The notes: a model not told the origin generated them from the letters alone. 46,833 nucleotides of DNA from Acidobacteriota bacterium (GCA_023265015.1 JAHFUO010000014.1:1-46833), one strand, 5' to 3'; shown: positions 8,233-16,970, numbered from the stretch's first letter. Made by a program: numbers and translations.

Positions 8233-8670
8233 ATGCGCACGTTGGTAATGGTGGCCGGCCTTCTCATGGTTGGTGCAGTGGCGGACGCACACGTCACTGT
8301 CTCGCCGCAGGAGTCGCGGGGCGGCGCGACTGAGCGCTACACGATCCGTGTACCCACTGAAGGGCAAGTGCCGACCGTCGCCCTCGATCTCGAGGTGCCG
8401 CCGGACGTGACGATCACCGGCGTCCTCGTGAACGGCGCCTATACGTATGAAGCCCGACGTGAGGGAGACCGTATCGTCGGCATCACCTGGAAGCTGGAAA
8501 TCAAGCCTGGCGAAGTCGCCGAGTTCGTGATCTTCGCGCGGAACCCGAAAACGGGACAGATTGCGTGGAAGGCGAGACAGAAATTTGCGGACGGAACCAG
8601 CGCGGATTGGGTTGGGGTCGAAGGCGATCGGCGCCCGGCCGCCGTGACAAAGCTGACGGCGGGACGCTAG
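8233..8670 (+). CDS. YcnI-like exported protein (DUF1775)
   Basis: 145 aa. The start is ATG 8233 behind GGAGAGGAGCAG. The signal peptide ends at VADA, giving a mature N-terminus HVTVSPQESRGGATERYTIRVPTE. A histidine right at the mature N-terminus, followed by a single beta-sandwich domain (VTITGVLVNGAY, GITWKLEIKPGEVAEFVIFARNP), is the hallmark of DUF1775/YcnI proteins; known members bind Cu(II) with that His. The C-terminal transmembrane tail of some members is absent, so it should be soluble or periplasmic. It starts 41 bp after the preceding small gene and probably forms a pair with it. Confidence 0.85.
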   Translation: MRTLVMVAGLLMVGAVADAHVTVSPQESRGGATERYTIRVPTEGQVPTVALDLEVPPDVTITGVLVNGAYTYEARREGDRIVGITWKLEIKPGEVAEFVIFARNPKTGQIAWKARQKFADGTSADWVGVEGDRRPAAVTKLTAGR

Positions 8671-8691
8671 CCGAGTTCGGGGACGTGACGA

Positions 8692-8823
8692 AGGATTCAG
8701 CACGCGTTGAAAGTGGGCGACCGCGTCGTCGCCGCAGGTCCGGAGGAGAAGGAAATGATCATGGCCGAGACCGTGAAGGTCGGCGCGGCGCCTGCAGCAG
8801 CCACGGCATCGGCAAAGCAGTAG
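8692..8823 (+). pseudogene. Short C-terminal remnant, DUF5666-like
   Basis: An open stretch without a start reads ALKVGDRVVAAGPEEKEMIM, then ETVKVGAAPAAATASAKQ, and stops at 8821-8823. The VGDRVV motif recalls the end of the small beta-domain protein at 7857-8192 ([11 protein letters not shown]). It is best read as the tail of a lost paralogue; the family call is tentative. Confidence 0.35.
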
Positions 8824-9011
8824 CAGCAAGGACGGTTGCCGGCATTCCCCTCAAGAAAGGGAACGACAGCTTCGCGCACCGGATCGAGGCGGGCCGTCAC
8901 ATCGTGACGCTCACGCGAATCGGCGAGGTCAGCTCGCCAAGCTACGAGATCGTGACAACCGTCATTCCCGAAGCGCGTGCACCGAAGGACTCTCAGCCTC
9001 CACGATTCTGA
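8824..9011 (+). pseudogene. Unrecognised C-terminal remnant
   Basis: The frame reads IPLKKGNDSFAHRIEAGRH, IVTLTRIGEVSSPSYEIVTT and VIPEARAPKDSQPPRF before a stop at 9009-9011. Composition and strand pattern look like a real beta-rich protein end, but I do not recognise the family and there is no start of its own. It may belong to the same cluster of broken genes. Confidence 0.3.
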
Positions 9012-9171
9012 CAAACAATTCATGAACTCTTCAGGTGTCGCGTTCCGTCTCTTCGATACGATCCGCTGATTCGCAGAGAGCACGCGCGTGCACCGCGCGC
9101 ATGAATTGAACAAGCGACTTCCGCTTGTCGTAAGAAGTGCCACTACCACCTTTGTGGGGAAGGTGTCTGAT

Positions 9172-10824
9172 ATGGACAGATTTCGTGTTGCCCTCGGCGG
9201 CGTGCTCCTCTTATTGGTTTCAACCGCGGCAGCGGCCCAGACGACGTCAGTAAGCGGGCGAGTCGCCAACACGCAAGGTGGCGTGATCTCCAACGCCGCA
9301 GTCACGCTGAGGTTGCTGCCTCCACCCGGCGCGCCCGTGATGCCGCGAACGCCGAACATGCCCACTATGCCCGGCATGGCAGGCGCGGAGCGCACGACGC
9401 AGGCGAGCGCGGACGGTACCTTCTCATTCGATCAGGTCGCGCCCGGCCAGTACATCCTGCAGGTCGACTTCGACGGGTTCGAGCGTTCCTCGCAGGCAAT
9501 TACGGTCGCGAACCAGCCGCAGACTGTGGCGATGTCTCTTCAGCCCCTCGAGATTCCCGGCGCCGAAGGAGTTGCCGCACCAGCCGCCGGCAGCGTGACC
9601 GATACCCAGGCGCTGGTCGTTCGCATCAAGGAGCTCGAACAGCGCATCAGCGATCTCGAATCCAGCACGGTACTGTCCGAACCCGAAACGCGCGTCAAGC
9701 GCATCGAGGTCTACGTCGACCCGAACGGCAATGAGCACGACCAGCCGGTTGCGGGCGCGAAGAAGACCGTGACGTATCGGCGGGAACGCGTGTATCGCCG
9801 GCAGACGATCAACGAGAAGATCGAAGAGGCGCTGGCCGACGCGGAGAACCGAAACGTGAAGTTGGGCGTCAGTGCCACGCTGGCGACGCAGGCCGCCAGA
9901 CGCACTCAGGGCCCACATGGCGACGCCGATGGTCATGCGTACCAGTTGTCGTCCGCCGATCTCTTCTTCACCGCCGGCCTGGCCCAGTACACGATGTTCT
10001 TTGCCGATGTAGTCGGTCTCAGTGGCGCACCACCTGACACCGAAATTCCGTCGATCACGCTGCTCAACAGCTATACGGCGCGCCTTGTGCACCAGAACGA
10101 GTTGAACCTGCGCGAGGCGTGGCTGCGAACGGAAGTGTTTTCGCAGCGGCTCTCGCTCATCGCCGGGCGTGTCGACCTCACCAACTACTTCGACCGGAAT
10201 GCGGTGGCGAACGATGAGACGACCCAGTTCATCAGCGATGCCCTGGTGAACAATCCCATGCTCGGCCTGGCTGTGAACGGCACCGGCGTCGTTGGCGTCA
10301 TCGATCCGAAGAACGGTTTCAACTTCAAGGTGGGATTCCAGCAGAGCAGCGCGAACCCGACGAATCTATCGGAGTCGGCCTACACGTTGGGTGAAGTCGG
10401 ATACGTGATGACGCCCTTCTCGCTGCCCGAGGGCAACTACCGCGTGTGGTATCGCCACGACAACTCCGATCATCGCCAGCGAAGCGGCGCCGGAATCAGC
10501 ATCGACCAGAAGCTGACGCCTGTGTTTACGCTCGCGGCACGGTATGGACAAGCGGACGCTCTTCCCGGCCGCGACCATTTCTACAGCACCGGGTTTCAGA
10601 TCGCGAACGGTGCCGTCGTGAGCCCCCTGGATACCTGGGGTGCCGGCTACTCGCAGACGGAGCTCGCGGCGGGGAGGAAGGAAAAGCTCGCTGAAGGCTA
10701 TTACAATTTCCATTTGTCCGAACGGCTGCGGCTCTCGTTCCACCTGCAGCACGTGATTGATACCAACGCGCCCGGGACATTCGGTTATCTCCTGCCGGGC
10801 GTGCGGCTCCAGGCGAGTTTCTAG
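9172..10824 (+). CDS. Outer-membrane porin-like protein with carboxypeptidase-regulatory domain
   Basis: 550 aa from ATG 9172, chosen because a signal peptide (VALGGVLLLLVSTAAAAQ) follows at once; an in-frame start at 9088 would bury it. Residues about 24-110 form a carboxypeptidase-regulatory-like beta domain (VSGRVANTQGGVISNAAVTL, ADGTFSFDQVAPGQYIL). A short coiled coil follows (LVVRIKELEQRISDLES). The remaining ~330 residues resemble a carbohydrate-selective OprB-like barrel (LNLREAWLRTEVFSQRLSLI, YFDRNAVANDE, GYYNFHLSERLRLSFHLQHV) ending in Phe (LQASF). It opens the long plus-strand metal island; a role as a general channel is inferred. A 7-bp hairpin (ACAAGCG/CGCTTGT) lies at 9110-9128 upstream. 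Confidence 0.75.
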   Translation: MDRFRVALGGVLLLLVSTAAAAQTTSVSGRVANTQGGVISNAAVTLRLLPPPGAPVMPRTPNMPTMPGMAGAERTTQASADGTFSFDQVAPGQYILQVDFDGFERSSQAITVANQPQTVAMSLQPLEIPGAEGVAAPAAGSVTDTQALVVRIKELEQRISDLESSTVLSEPETRVKRIEVYVDPNGNEHDQPVAGAKKTVTYRRERVYRRQTINEKIEEALADAENRNVKLGVSATLATQAARRTQGPHGDADGHAYQLSSADLFFTAGLAQYTMFFADVVGLSGAPPDTEIPSITLLNSYTARLVHQNELNLREAWLRTEVFSQRLSLIAGRVDLTNYFDRNAVANDETTQFISDALVNNPMLGLAVNGTGVVGVIDPKNGFNFKVGFQQSSANPTNLSESAYTLGEVGYVMTPFSLPEGNYRVWYRHDNSDHRQRSGAGISIDQKLTPVFTLAARYGQADALPGRDHFYSTGFQIANGAVVSPLDTWGAGYSQTELAAGRKEKLAEGYYNFHLSERLRLSFHLQHVIDTNAPGTFGYLLPGVRLQASF

Positions 10825-10851
10825 GTGCAACCGTTGTCCGGAGGACACGCA

Positions 10852-12039
10852 ATGTTCAACTCCAGGAGTCTTACGATCCTCTGCGGCCTCGTGCTGGCCG
10901 TGTGCACCGCCTTCCTCGGCGTCCGCCTGAGGGCGGCCGGGATAGATCCGACGTCAGTCGTCATGATTGTCGAGCGGGACTCGAACGACATCGCGTTCAT
11001 GGACATCAAGACCAACAAGATCGTCGGCAAGGTATTCCTTGGCAACAACGTCAATCCACACATGGTCATGATGTCGCCTGATGGGCGGTACGTCGTGACG
11101 GGCGGCACACGCGCAAACAAGGCGTACATCATCGACGTTGCGACGTTGAAGCTCGTGAAGGTCATCCCGGTGGACATCGCACCGGAGCACCTGTCGTTTT
11201 CGCCGGACAGCCGCTGGTACTACCAGGGCAATCCCCAAGGGGACTCCATCGCGGTGATTGACATGCAGTCATTGACGAAGATCAAAACCATTACGGGTCT
11301 CGTCGAGCCGCTCAATGTGACCTTCCTGCCCGACGGCTCGAAGGCGTATGTCGGCAACTACGGTGCGCACTGGGTCGGCGTCATCGACGTCAGGCGCCAT
11401 GAACTGCTCAAGAAGATCGACGTCGCGCAGGTGCCGGGCGTGGCGAAGCTCGACCCGGCCAAGTACCTGGGCGAGATCAAGGGCATCAATTACGCGGCCC
11501 CGACCACTGACGGCAAATATCTGTACGCCGCCGACAGCGACTTGGGAGTTGTGGGGAAAATCGACACGCGGGAAGACAAGGTGATCAAGGTGATCAGGGT
11601 CGGTCCTGATCCATGGCGCATTTACATGAGCCACGACGGCAAGTACGCGATCACGCCGAACAACGGCGACAACACGATTTCGATCATCGACCTGCAGGCC
11701 GACAAGGTGGCCGCGACGCTGGAGGCGGGTCCGAACATGACGGGCGTGAATTACGCAGCCGGCAAGGCGTTTGTGATCAGCTCGACCAGCGGTTTCGTGT
11801 ATGTCTACGACATGAAGACGCTGCGTCCCGCCGGGCGCATCAAGGTCGGAACGAACGTCCAGCTCGAAACGGCGACGACCGACATCGCCGACGAGAAGCT
11901 CTATCTGGCGGACTCGACCGAGAACGCCGTTGTCATCATCGATGCGAAGACGCAGCAGATGACGAAGATCACCGAGGGAATCGGCCAGTTCCCCTGGGGC
12001 ACCCACATCATGGACAGCAAGGATAATTACTGCCACTGA
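10852..12039 (+). CDS. Exported YVTN-family beta-propeller protein
   Basis: 395 aa from ATG 10852, behind CCGGAGGACACGCA. A signal peptide or anchor (ILCGLVLAVCTAFLGVRLRA) precedes repeated blades of the YVTN type: NDIAFMDIKTNKIVGKVFLG, PDGRYVVTGG, IAVIDMQSLTKIKTI, KYLYAADSDLGVVGKID, KYAITPNNGDNTISIIDLQA, LYLADSTENAVVIIDAKT. About seven blades fit one closed propeller. The C-terminus is WGTHIMDSKDNYCH. It starts 27 bp after the porin gene and ends 2 bp before the adaptor gene, so it is part of the metal operon. A substrate-binding or scaffold role in the periplasm is plausible; no active site is evident. Confidence 0.8.
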   Translation: MFNSRSLTILCGLVLAVCTAFLGVRLRAAGIDPTSVVMIVERDSNDIAFMDIKTNKIVGKVFLGNNVNPHMVMMSPDGRYVVTGGTRANKAYIIDVATLKLVKVIPVDIAPEHLSFSPDSRWYYQGNPQGDSIAVIDMQSLTKIKTITGLVEPLNVTFLPDGSKAYVGNYGAHWVGVIDVRRHELLKKIDVAQVPGVAKLDPAKYLGEIKGINYAAPTTDGKYLYAADSDLGVVGKIDTREDKVIKVIRVGPDPWRIYMSHDGKYAITPNNGDNTISIIDLQADKVAATLEAGPNMTGVNYAAGKAFVISSTSGFVYVYDMKTLRPAGRIKVGTNVQLETATTDIADEKLYLADSTENAVVIIDAKTQQMTKITEGIGQFPWGTHIMDSKDNYCH

Positions 12040-12041
12040 CA

Positions 12042-12713
12042 GTGCTCAAGAAGGCGCTTTTCGCGTGTGTACTCACGACGGTCGCGACCGCGACGGCTGC
12101 CGTCGCGCAGGATGTGCGCGCGCACACGCGCCTGGATCGTCGCGGCACCAAGGTCTCCACGTCGCAGGCGGAAGAGCTGACGCTGACGGTGAGCGAGGTG
12201 GCAGTGCGCGCAGTGCAGACCTGGGTGCGGACGGCTGGCCTCATCGACAGGAGCGGAAAAATCATCACCGCGCACGTCGATGCAGTCGACGCCGCTGCCG
12301 TCAGGGTCGGCCAGCGCGTCCGCGCGTTTCCACCGGAGGCGCGTTCCTCCATGTACCAGGCGAAGGTGACGCGCGTCGGTCCGGACGAGCATGGCGCGGC
12401 CGTGCAGGTGACGCTCGGAGGGCCCCCGCGCGAGGGCAGCCGCACCTACGTGCTCGAGATCGTGGCCGACCGCGGCCAATTCCTCTCGGTGCCCAATGAG
12501 GCGATCATCGAGGAGGGCCAGACGCACATCGTCTACGTGCTGCGACCTGACGGCCAGTACGAGCCACAGGAGATTCACACCGGGATTCAAGGCGAGCTGT
12601 ACACCCAGGTTGTCGACGGTCTCGAGGCGGGCGAGCAGGTCGTGACCTTCGGCAGCTTTTTCATCGACTCCGAGTACAAGCTCAAAGGAACGGCGCAGAG
12701 CGGCGCTCAATGA
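12042..12713 (+). CDS. Shortened RND periplasmic adaptor (CusB-like, lacks hairpin domain)
   Basis: 223 aa from GTG 12042, with a signal peptide to about TAAVAQ. Only the part after the usual hairpin is recognisable: a beta-barrel segment (IITAHVDAVDAAAVRVGQRV, MYQAKVTRVG) and the membrane-proximal segment (SVPNEAIIEEGQTHIVYVL, IHTGIQGELYTQVVDGLEAG, VVTFGSFFIDSEYKL), both matching CusB-family ends (VP..A.I..G....V.V, SGF.IDSE). CusB has about 400 residues; the lipoyl and alpha-hairpin domains are missing. The stop overlaps the pump ATG by four bases (ATGA), so the two are translationally coupled. Either a minimal adaptor or a truncated one that relies on the full CusB downstream. Confidence 0.75.
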   Translation: MLKKALFACVLTTVATATAAVAQDVRAHTRLDRRGTKVSTSQAEELTLTVSEVAVRAVQTWVRTAGLIDRSGKIITAHVDAVDAAAVRVGQRVRAFPPEARSSMYQAKVTRVGPDEHGAAVQVTLGGPPREGSRTYVLEIVADRGQFLSVPNEAIIEEGQTHIVYVLRPDGQYEPQEIHTGIQGELYTQVVDGLEAGEQVVTFGSFFIDSEYKLKGTAQSGAQ

Positions 12714-15700
12714 TCGCGACCCTCCTCAGAACCGTCATCCGCTTCCGGCTCCTGATCTGGGGCGTCGTCGCCGCGGGCGTGGCTTTGAGCGTGTATGCCA
12801 TCCGGACCGCGCCACTCGATGCCATTCCCGATATCTCCGATCCGCAGATCGTCGTCTACGTGAAATGGCCGCGCAGTCCGCTGCTGCTCGAAACGCAGGT
12901 GACCGAGCCGCTGATCCACGCGCTCGTCGGCTCGTCAGACGTCGAGTCGATACGGGGTACCTCGCACATGGGGTACTCCTTCATCTACGTCATCCTGAAT
13001 GACGCGCGGCGGCGTCCGCAGGTGCAGCAACTGGTGCTCGACCGGATCAACGCGATCCGTCCCCAGCTGCCCTCCGACGCGATCATCACGCTCGGCCCGA
13101 ATGCCAGCAGCATGGGATGGATTTATCAATACGCGCTCGTCGACCGCGAGCGCTCGCACGACCTCCGCGAGCTGCGCCTGATCAACGAAAACCAGATCAA
13201 GCCTGCGCTGCAGACCGTGCCGGGAGTGGCCGAGGTCGCCTCGGTCGGCGGTCTCGAAAAGCAATACCAGGTGAAACTCTTCCCGCCGCTGCTGGCAGCC
13301 AATGGGGTGACGCTGCGGCAGATCATCGACAGCCTGCAGACCGTGTTTCAGGAAACGGGCGGCCGCACCATTGAAGTCACCAGCCGCGAGTATCAGCTCC
13401 GCGGTGTCATCAACAACGACGACGTGAACAACCTCGAGTACCTAATCGTTGGCCGGGCGAAAGATGGACGAGCCGTTCATCTGCATGACGTCGGGTACGT
13501 GCAGGTCGGTTACGACCTGCGGCGCAGCACCGCCGATCTGAACGGATCCGGCGAGGTGGTCGGCGGCATCGCGATCATGGAGCAGAACCAGAACGTGCTT
13601 GCGGTGACCCGCTCGCTCGAGGACGCACTGCAGGGCGTTCGTGGATCGCTGCCGGCAGGGATCGACATTGTCACGACCTACGACCGCTCGTCGTGGATCT
13701 GGGCCACGCTCAAGCAATTCTTCGGCACGCTGATGTCCGAGCTCGTGGTGCTGATCCTCGTGACGCTGCTGTTTCTGCGCAGCTTCCGATCGGCTGCCGG
13801 TCCGATTTGCATTCTCCTGTTCAGCACCCTGTTCACCGTCCTGCCGCTGTCCGCTTTCGGCCAGACGATCAATCTCTTCTCGCTCGCAGGCCTCTGTATC
13901 GCGATCGGAGCGATCGAGGACGCCACCATCGTGATCGTGGAGAACTGCGACGCGGAGCTCGCCGCGCGTGGCGCCGTCACATCAGCCGCGAAGCGGGAGA
14001 TCATCCTGCGCTCGATTGCCAAGGTCGCGCCGCCGCTGCTGTTCTCGCTTCTGATTATTGTTGCGTCGTTCCTGCCCGTGTTCTTCCTTGAAGATCGGGA
14101 AGCGCGCCTGTTCGATCCGCTGGCCTACAGCAAGACGTTCGCGATGGCGTTCTCGACGCTGCTGACCATCGTGCTGTTGCCGGTCATCGTCGTCTGGGTA
14201 TTCGACCGGAGGACGCACAAGGTCGAGAACGGCGAGGCCGCAGAACCGCGGTCTCGCGTGCGCACGCTTCTCACCAACCGGTACATTATCGCGGCCGCAG
14301 GCATGGGTGCGGTGCTCGTTGGTGCGGCGCTGGCGGTGAGGATCGTCGATCCGGAATTCCGGCCGGAGATCCTCGAGCTGGCCGCGTTCGTCGTTGGGAT
14401 CGTGCTCGTGTGGATGCTGACGCAAGGGGGCGCCACGCGGCCCACTCATCACGAGGGGCGCGGCGTGCGGATGTATCGGAGCGCACTCAACACTGCCATC
14501 CATCATCGCTACGGGTTCGTCGCCTCCGGAATGATCGTCGTGGTGATCGCCGGGTTCGTCCTGCGCGGCTTTCAGAAGGATTTCCTGCCCGACGTCGACG
14601 AAGGCTCGGTTCTCTACATGCCGACAACCCTTCCCGGTCTACCGACGCGCGAGGCGGGATGGATCGTCCAGCAGATGGACAGAAAGCTGAAGCAGATCCC
14701 CGAGGTGGATCGTGTCTTCGGTAAGATGGGGCGCGCGGACACGTCAACCGATCCAGCGCCAGTCAGCATGATCGAGACGACAATCATGCTCAAGCCGAAG
14801 TCGCAATGGCGGCCAGGCATGACCAGGGAGAAGCTGATCGCCGAGATGGATCAGTCGATGCAAATTGTCGGCTACGTCAACACCTGGGTGCAGCCGATCC
14901 GCGCTCGAGTGATGATGCAGACGACCGGAATCCAGACGCCGGTGGGCATCAAGGTGAAGGGCCCGGATCTGGGGCAGATCGAAACGATTTCTCAACAGAT
15001 CGAAGGGGCCCTGCGTGGCCTGGCTGGAACGAAGTACGTCGTCGCCGAACGAGTGTCCGACGGGTATTACACGGACGTGCAGTACGACCTGGCGCGGCTC
15101 GGGCAGCAGGGAGTCACCCCGGACGAAGCGATGCTGACGGTGCGGTATGGCGTGGGCGGCGACAACCTGATGGCCATCAAACAGGCGGACAACGCGACCG
15201 TTCCCCTTGCCGTGCAGTACTCGGGCGAGTACCTCGACACGCTCGAGAAGATCCGTCGTACGCCGGTCGTGACGGGCGATGGGCGGCCGGTTCCCCTCGG
15301 CGCGATCGCCGATGTCTCGGTTCGCAAGCTGCCGGACATGGTGAGGAACGACAACGGGGAGCTCGCGGGCTATATCTACGTCGACATCCAGAACGTCACG
15401 GCCACCGACTACGTGGAGCAGGCGCGGCAGTATCTGGCGCGGGCGGTGACGTTGCCGCCGGGGTATTCGATCGAATGGACGGGGATGTATCAGTACACCG
15501 CCGCTGCCGACGCCCGGCTGCGCGTCATTGTGCCGCTGACGCTGGTGATCATTTTCGGCTTGCTCGTGCTGGCCTTCAGGTCCGTCTCCGAGAGCTGTCT
15601 GATTCTGCTGTCGGTCCCGTTCGCCATGGCCGGCGGCGTATTCTTCCAGTGGCTGCTGGGCTACACGATGACGACCGCGGTGATCATCGGGTACATCTCG

Positions 15701-16078
15701 GTGTTTGCCGTCGCGGTGCAGACCGGCATCATCATGGTCATCTTCATCCGCGACGCGCTTGCCAACAAACCGGAATCGCAGTCGTTCATCGATGCGGTCA
15801 TCGATGGGTCGACGGCGCGCCTGCGCCCGAAGCTGATGACGGTGGCGACGATCATTCTGTCGCTGTCGCTGATTCCGCTCTCGAGCGGGCCCGGCATGGA
15901 GATCATGAAGCCGATTGCTGCGCCGAGCATCGGGGGAATGGTCACGTCGACGCTCCACGTGCTCTTCATGACGCCGTGCCTATTTGTCATCGCGGAAGAT
16001 ATCCGCCAGTTCCTGGCATCGCGGCGCTTGCGCCGGCGGCAATTCGCGCTCGAGTCATCGCTGGAGGCAGAACCGTGA
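12710..16078 (+). CDS. cusA: CusA-type heavy-metal RND efflux permease (Cu/Ag predicted)
   Basis: 1122 aa, inner-membrane proton-driven pump. The family core is complete: AIPDISDPQIVVYVKWPRSP, QYALVDR, IGAIEDATIVIVENCDAEL, GVAVQTG-like AVAVQTGIIMVIFIRDAL and DGSTARLRPKLMTV. Three methionines, Met637 (VLYMP), Met687 (SMIETT) and Met736 (RVMMQTTGI), are spaced 50 and 49 residues apart, exactly as Met573, Met623 and Met672 of E. coli CusA, which bind Cu(I)/Ag(I). About 75 residues longer than CusA: residues 525-572 add two hydrophobic segments in the central loop. Stop and next ATG overlap by one base. Substrate is inferred from the Met triad. Confidence 0.92.
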   Translation: MIATLLRTVIRFRLLIWGVVAAGVALSVYAIRTAPLDAIPDISDPQIVVYVKWPRSPLLLETQVTEPLIHALVGSSDVESIRGTSHMGYSFIYVILNDARRRPQVQQLVLDRINAIRPQLPSDAIITLGPNASSMGWIYQYALVDRERSHDLRELRLINENQIKPALQTVPGVAEVASVGGLEKQYQVKLFPPLLAANGVTLRQIIDSLQTVFQETGGRTIEVTSREYQLRGVINNDDVNNLEYLIVGRAKDGRAVHLHDVGYVQVGYDLRRSTADLNGSGEVVGGIAIMEQNQNVLAVTRSLEDALQGVRGSLPAGIDIVTTYDRSSWIWATLKQFFGTLMSELVVLILVTLLFLRSFRSAAGPICILLFSTLFTVLPLSAFGQTINLFSLAGLCIAIGAIEDATIVIVENCDAELAARGAVTSAAKREIILRSIAKVAPPLLFSLLIIVASFLPVFFLEDREARLFDPLAYSKTFAMAFSTLLTIVLLPVIVVWVFDRRTHKVENGEAAEPRSRVRTLLTNRYIIAAAGMGAVLVGAALAVRIVDPEFRPEILELAAFVVGIVLVWMLTQGGATRPTHHEGRGVRMYRSALNTAIHHRYGFVASGMIVVVIAGFVLRGFQKDFLPDVDEGSVLYMPTTLPGLPTREAGWIVQQMDRKLKQIPEVDRVFGKMGRADTSTDPAPVSMIETTIMLKPKSQWRPGMTREKLIAEMDQSMQIVGYVNTWVQPIRARVMMQTTGIQTPVGIKVKGPDLGQIETISQQIEGALRGLAGTKYVVAERVSDGYYTDVQYDLARLGQQGVTPDEAMLTVRYGVGGDNLMAIKQADNATVPLAVQYSGEYLDTLEKIRRTPVVTGDGRPVPLGAIADVSVRKLPDMVRNDNGELAGYIYVDIQNVTATDYVEQARQYLARAVTLPPGYSIEWTGMYQYTAAADARLRVIVPLTLVIIFGLLVLAFRSVSESCLILLSVPFAMAGGVFFQWLLGYTMTTAVIIGYISVFAVAVQTGIIMVIFIRDALANKPESQSFIDAVIDGSTARLRPKLMTVATIILSLSLIPLSSGPGMEIMKPIAAPSIGGMVTSTLHVLFMTPCLFVIAEDIRQFLASRRLRRRQFALESSLEAEP

Positions 16079-16551
16079 TGCCTTCTCGGGTCCAACGTGC
16101 GTACGCCGCGGGGCTGGCCATGATGTGCGGCCTGGCGATCGGCTGCACGCGTTCGCAGGAACCCGCTACCACCACCAGTCAATCTGCAGGGAACGCGACT
16201 CAGGCGGCTGTCCCGGCCGCCGAGACAGGCAACAGCGGCGGACTCAACATTGGCTTCAAGAGCAACCCGGACCCGCCAAGGAACGGCGACAACGCGATCG
16301 AGGTGACTGTGACGGATCGCGCGGGGGCGCCGGTCACCGATGCAGCAGTTGAAGCCGTGTTCCTGATGCCCCCCATGCCCTCGATGAACATGCCGGCGAT
16401 GCGCAGCGCCGCGACGCTTGCACACCAGGGCGGCGGACGATACACGGGCACAGCGCAGATGTCCATGTCGGGGACGTGGACCACCACCATCACCATTGCC
16501 AGGGGCGGCAAGCAAGTCGCAACGAAGCGGTTGAGCGTGAACGTCAACTAA
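16078..16551 (+). CDS. FixH/YtkA-like lipoprotein with Met-rich loop
   Basis: 157 aa. The stop of the pump gene and this ATG overlap. A signal with lipobox LAIGC places it as a lipoprotein on a membrane face of the periplasm. After a disordered Thr/Ala linker comes one beta-sandwich domain of FixH/YtkA type (LNIGFKSNPDPPRNGDNAIE, VTVTDRAGAPVTDAAVEAVF, GRYTGTAQMSMSGTWTTTI). The loop LMPPMPSMNMPAMRS carries five methionines in 15 residues, a likely Cu(I)/Ag(I) ligand patch. In efflux operons such domains are thought to hand metal to the pump or adaptor; that role is inferred from position and the Met loop. Confidence 0.75.
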   Translation: MPSRVQRAYAAGLAMMCGLAIGCTRSQEPATTTSQSAGNATQAAVPAAETGNSGGLNIGFKSNPDPPRNGDNAIEVTVTDRAGAPVTDAAVEAVFLMPPMPSMNMPAMRSAATLAHQGGGRYTGTAQMSMSGTWTTTITIARGGKQVATKRLSVNVN

Positions 16552-16565
16552 GGAATAATCCGCGC

Positions 16566-16970
16566 GTGATCGCATCCCGCATCCGCCGCCCGGGCCTGGC
16601 CCTGTTACTGATGGCGACAACTGCCGCGGCAGCGGTGCTGCCGCCGGCGCACATCCATCTCGCGGCCGATCACGACGATCACGATCACACCGCCGGAATC
16701 GAGCATTCCCACTGGGCGGCTCACCACTATTCACGATCCGCAGTTGACGACGATGACGGCCGGGTGCTGTTCGTCGATCACCCCGCGCTCGTGCGCGCTG
16801 CGCACGGGCACGTACGGCAGCCGAACGCTGCCGTCGTCACCCTGCTGATCCTCAACGGCCCTCCGGCGTTCGCGGGCGGCAGCCAGCGCGCCGCCGGCAA
16901 CGCGCCTCGCGACGGACCTCCACGCGGCAGTCTCTTCCTTCGCGGCCCTCCCTCCGGCTCCTTGCCGTAA
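16566..16970 (+). CDS. Small His-rich exported protein
   Basis: 134 aa from GTG 16566, 14 bp after the FixH-like gene. The start of the longer frame at 16476 would overlap that gene and is rejected. An N-terminal hydrophobic stretch (GLALLLMATTAAAAVLPPA) is followed by a His/Asp cluster, HIHLAADHDDHDH then EHSHWAAHH, and a Pro/Gly/Arg-rich tail that is probably disordered. The cluster is a clear potential metal-binding site. No family was recognised; similar short His-rich proteins sit in many efflux operons. The first of the tail residues is basic, which may stay periplasmic. Existence is supported by position and the cluster, not by homology. Confidence 0.6.
   Translation: MIASRIRRPGLALLLMATTAAAAVLPPAHIHLAADHDDHDHTAGIEHSHWAAHHYSRSAVDDDDGRVLFVDHPALVRAAHGHVRQPNAAVVTLLILNGPPAFAGGSQRAAGNAPRDGPPRGSLFLRGPPSGSLP

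Noticed and set aside
14744-15958. 404-aa minus-strand frame opposite the first pump
   Set aside because: His/Arg-rich antisense frame without homology; the plus strand encodes conserved pump motifs here.
16476-16565. Upstream extension of the His-rich protein with five consecutive His
   Set aside because: It lies within the end of the FixH-like gene in another frame; the His codons are chance antiframe reading of TTTITIA codons.
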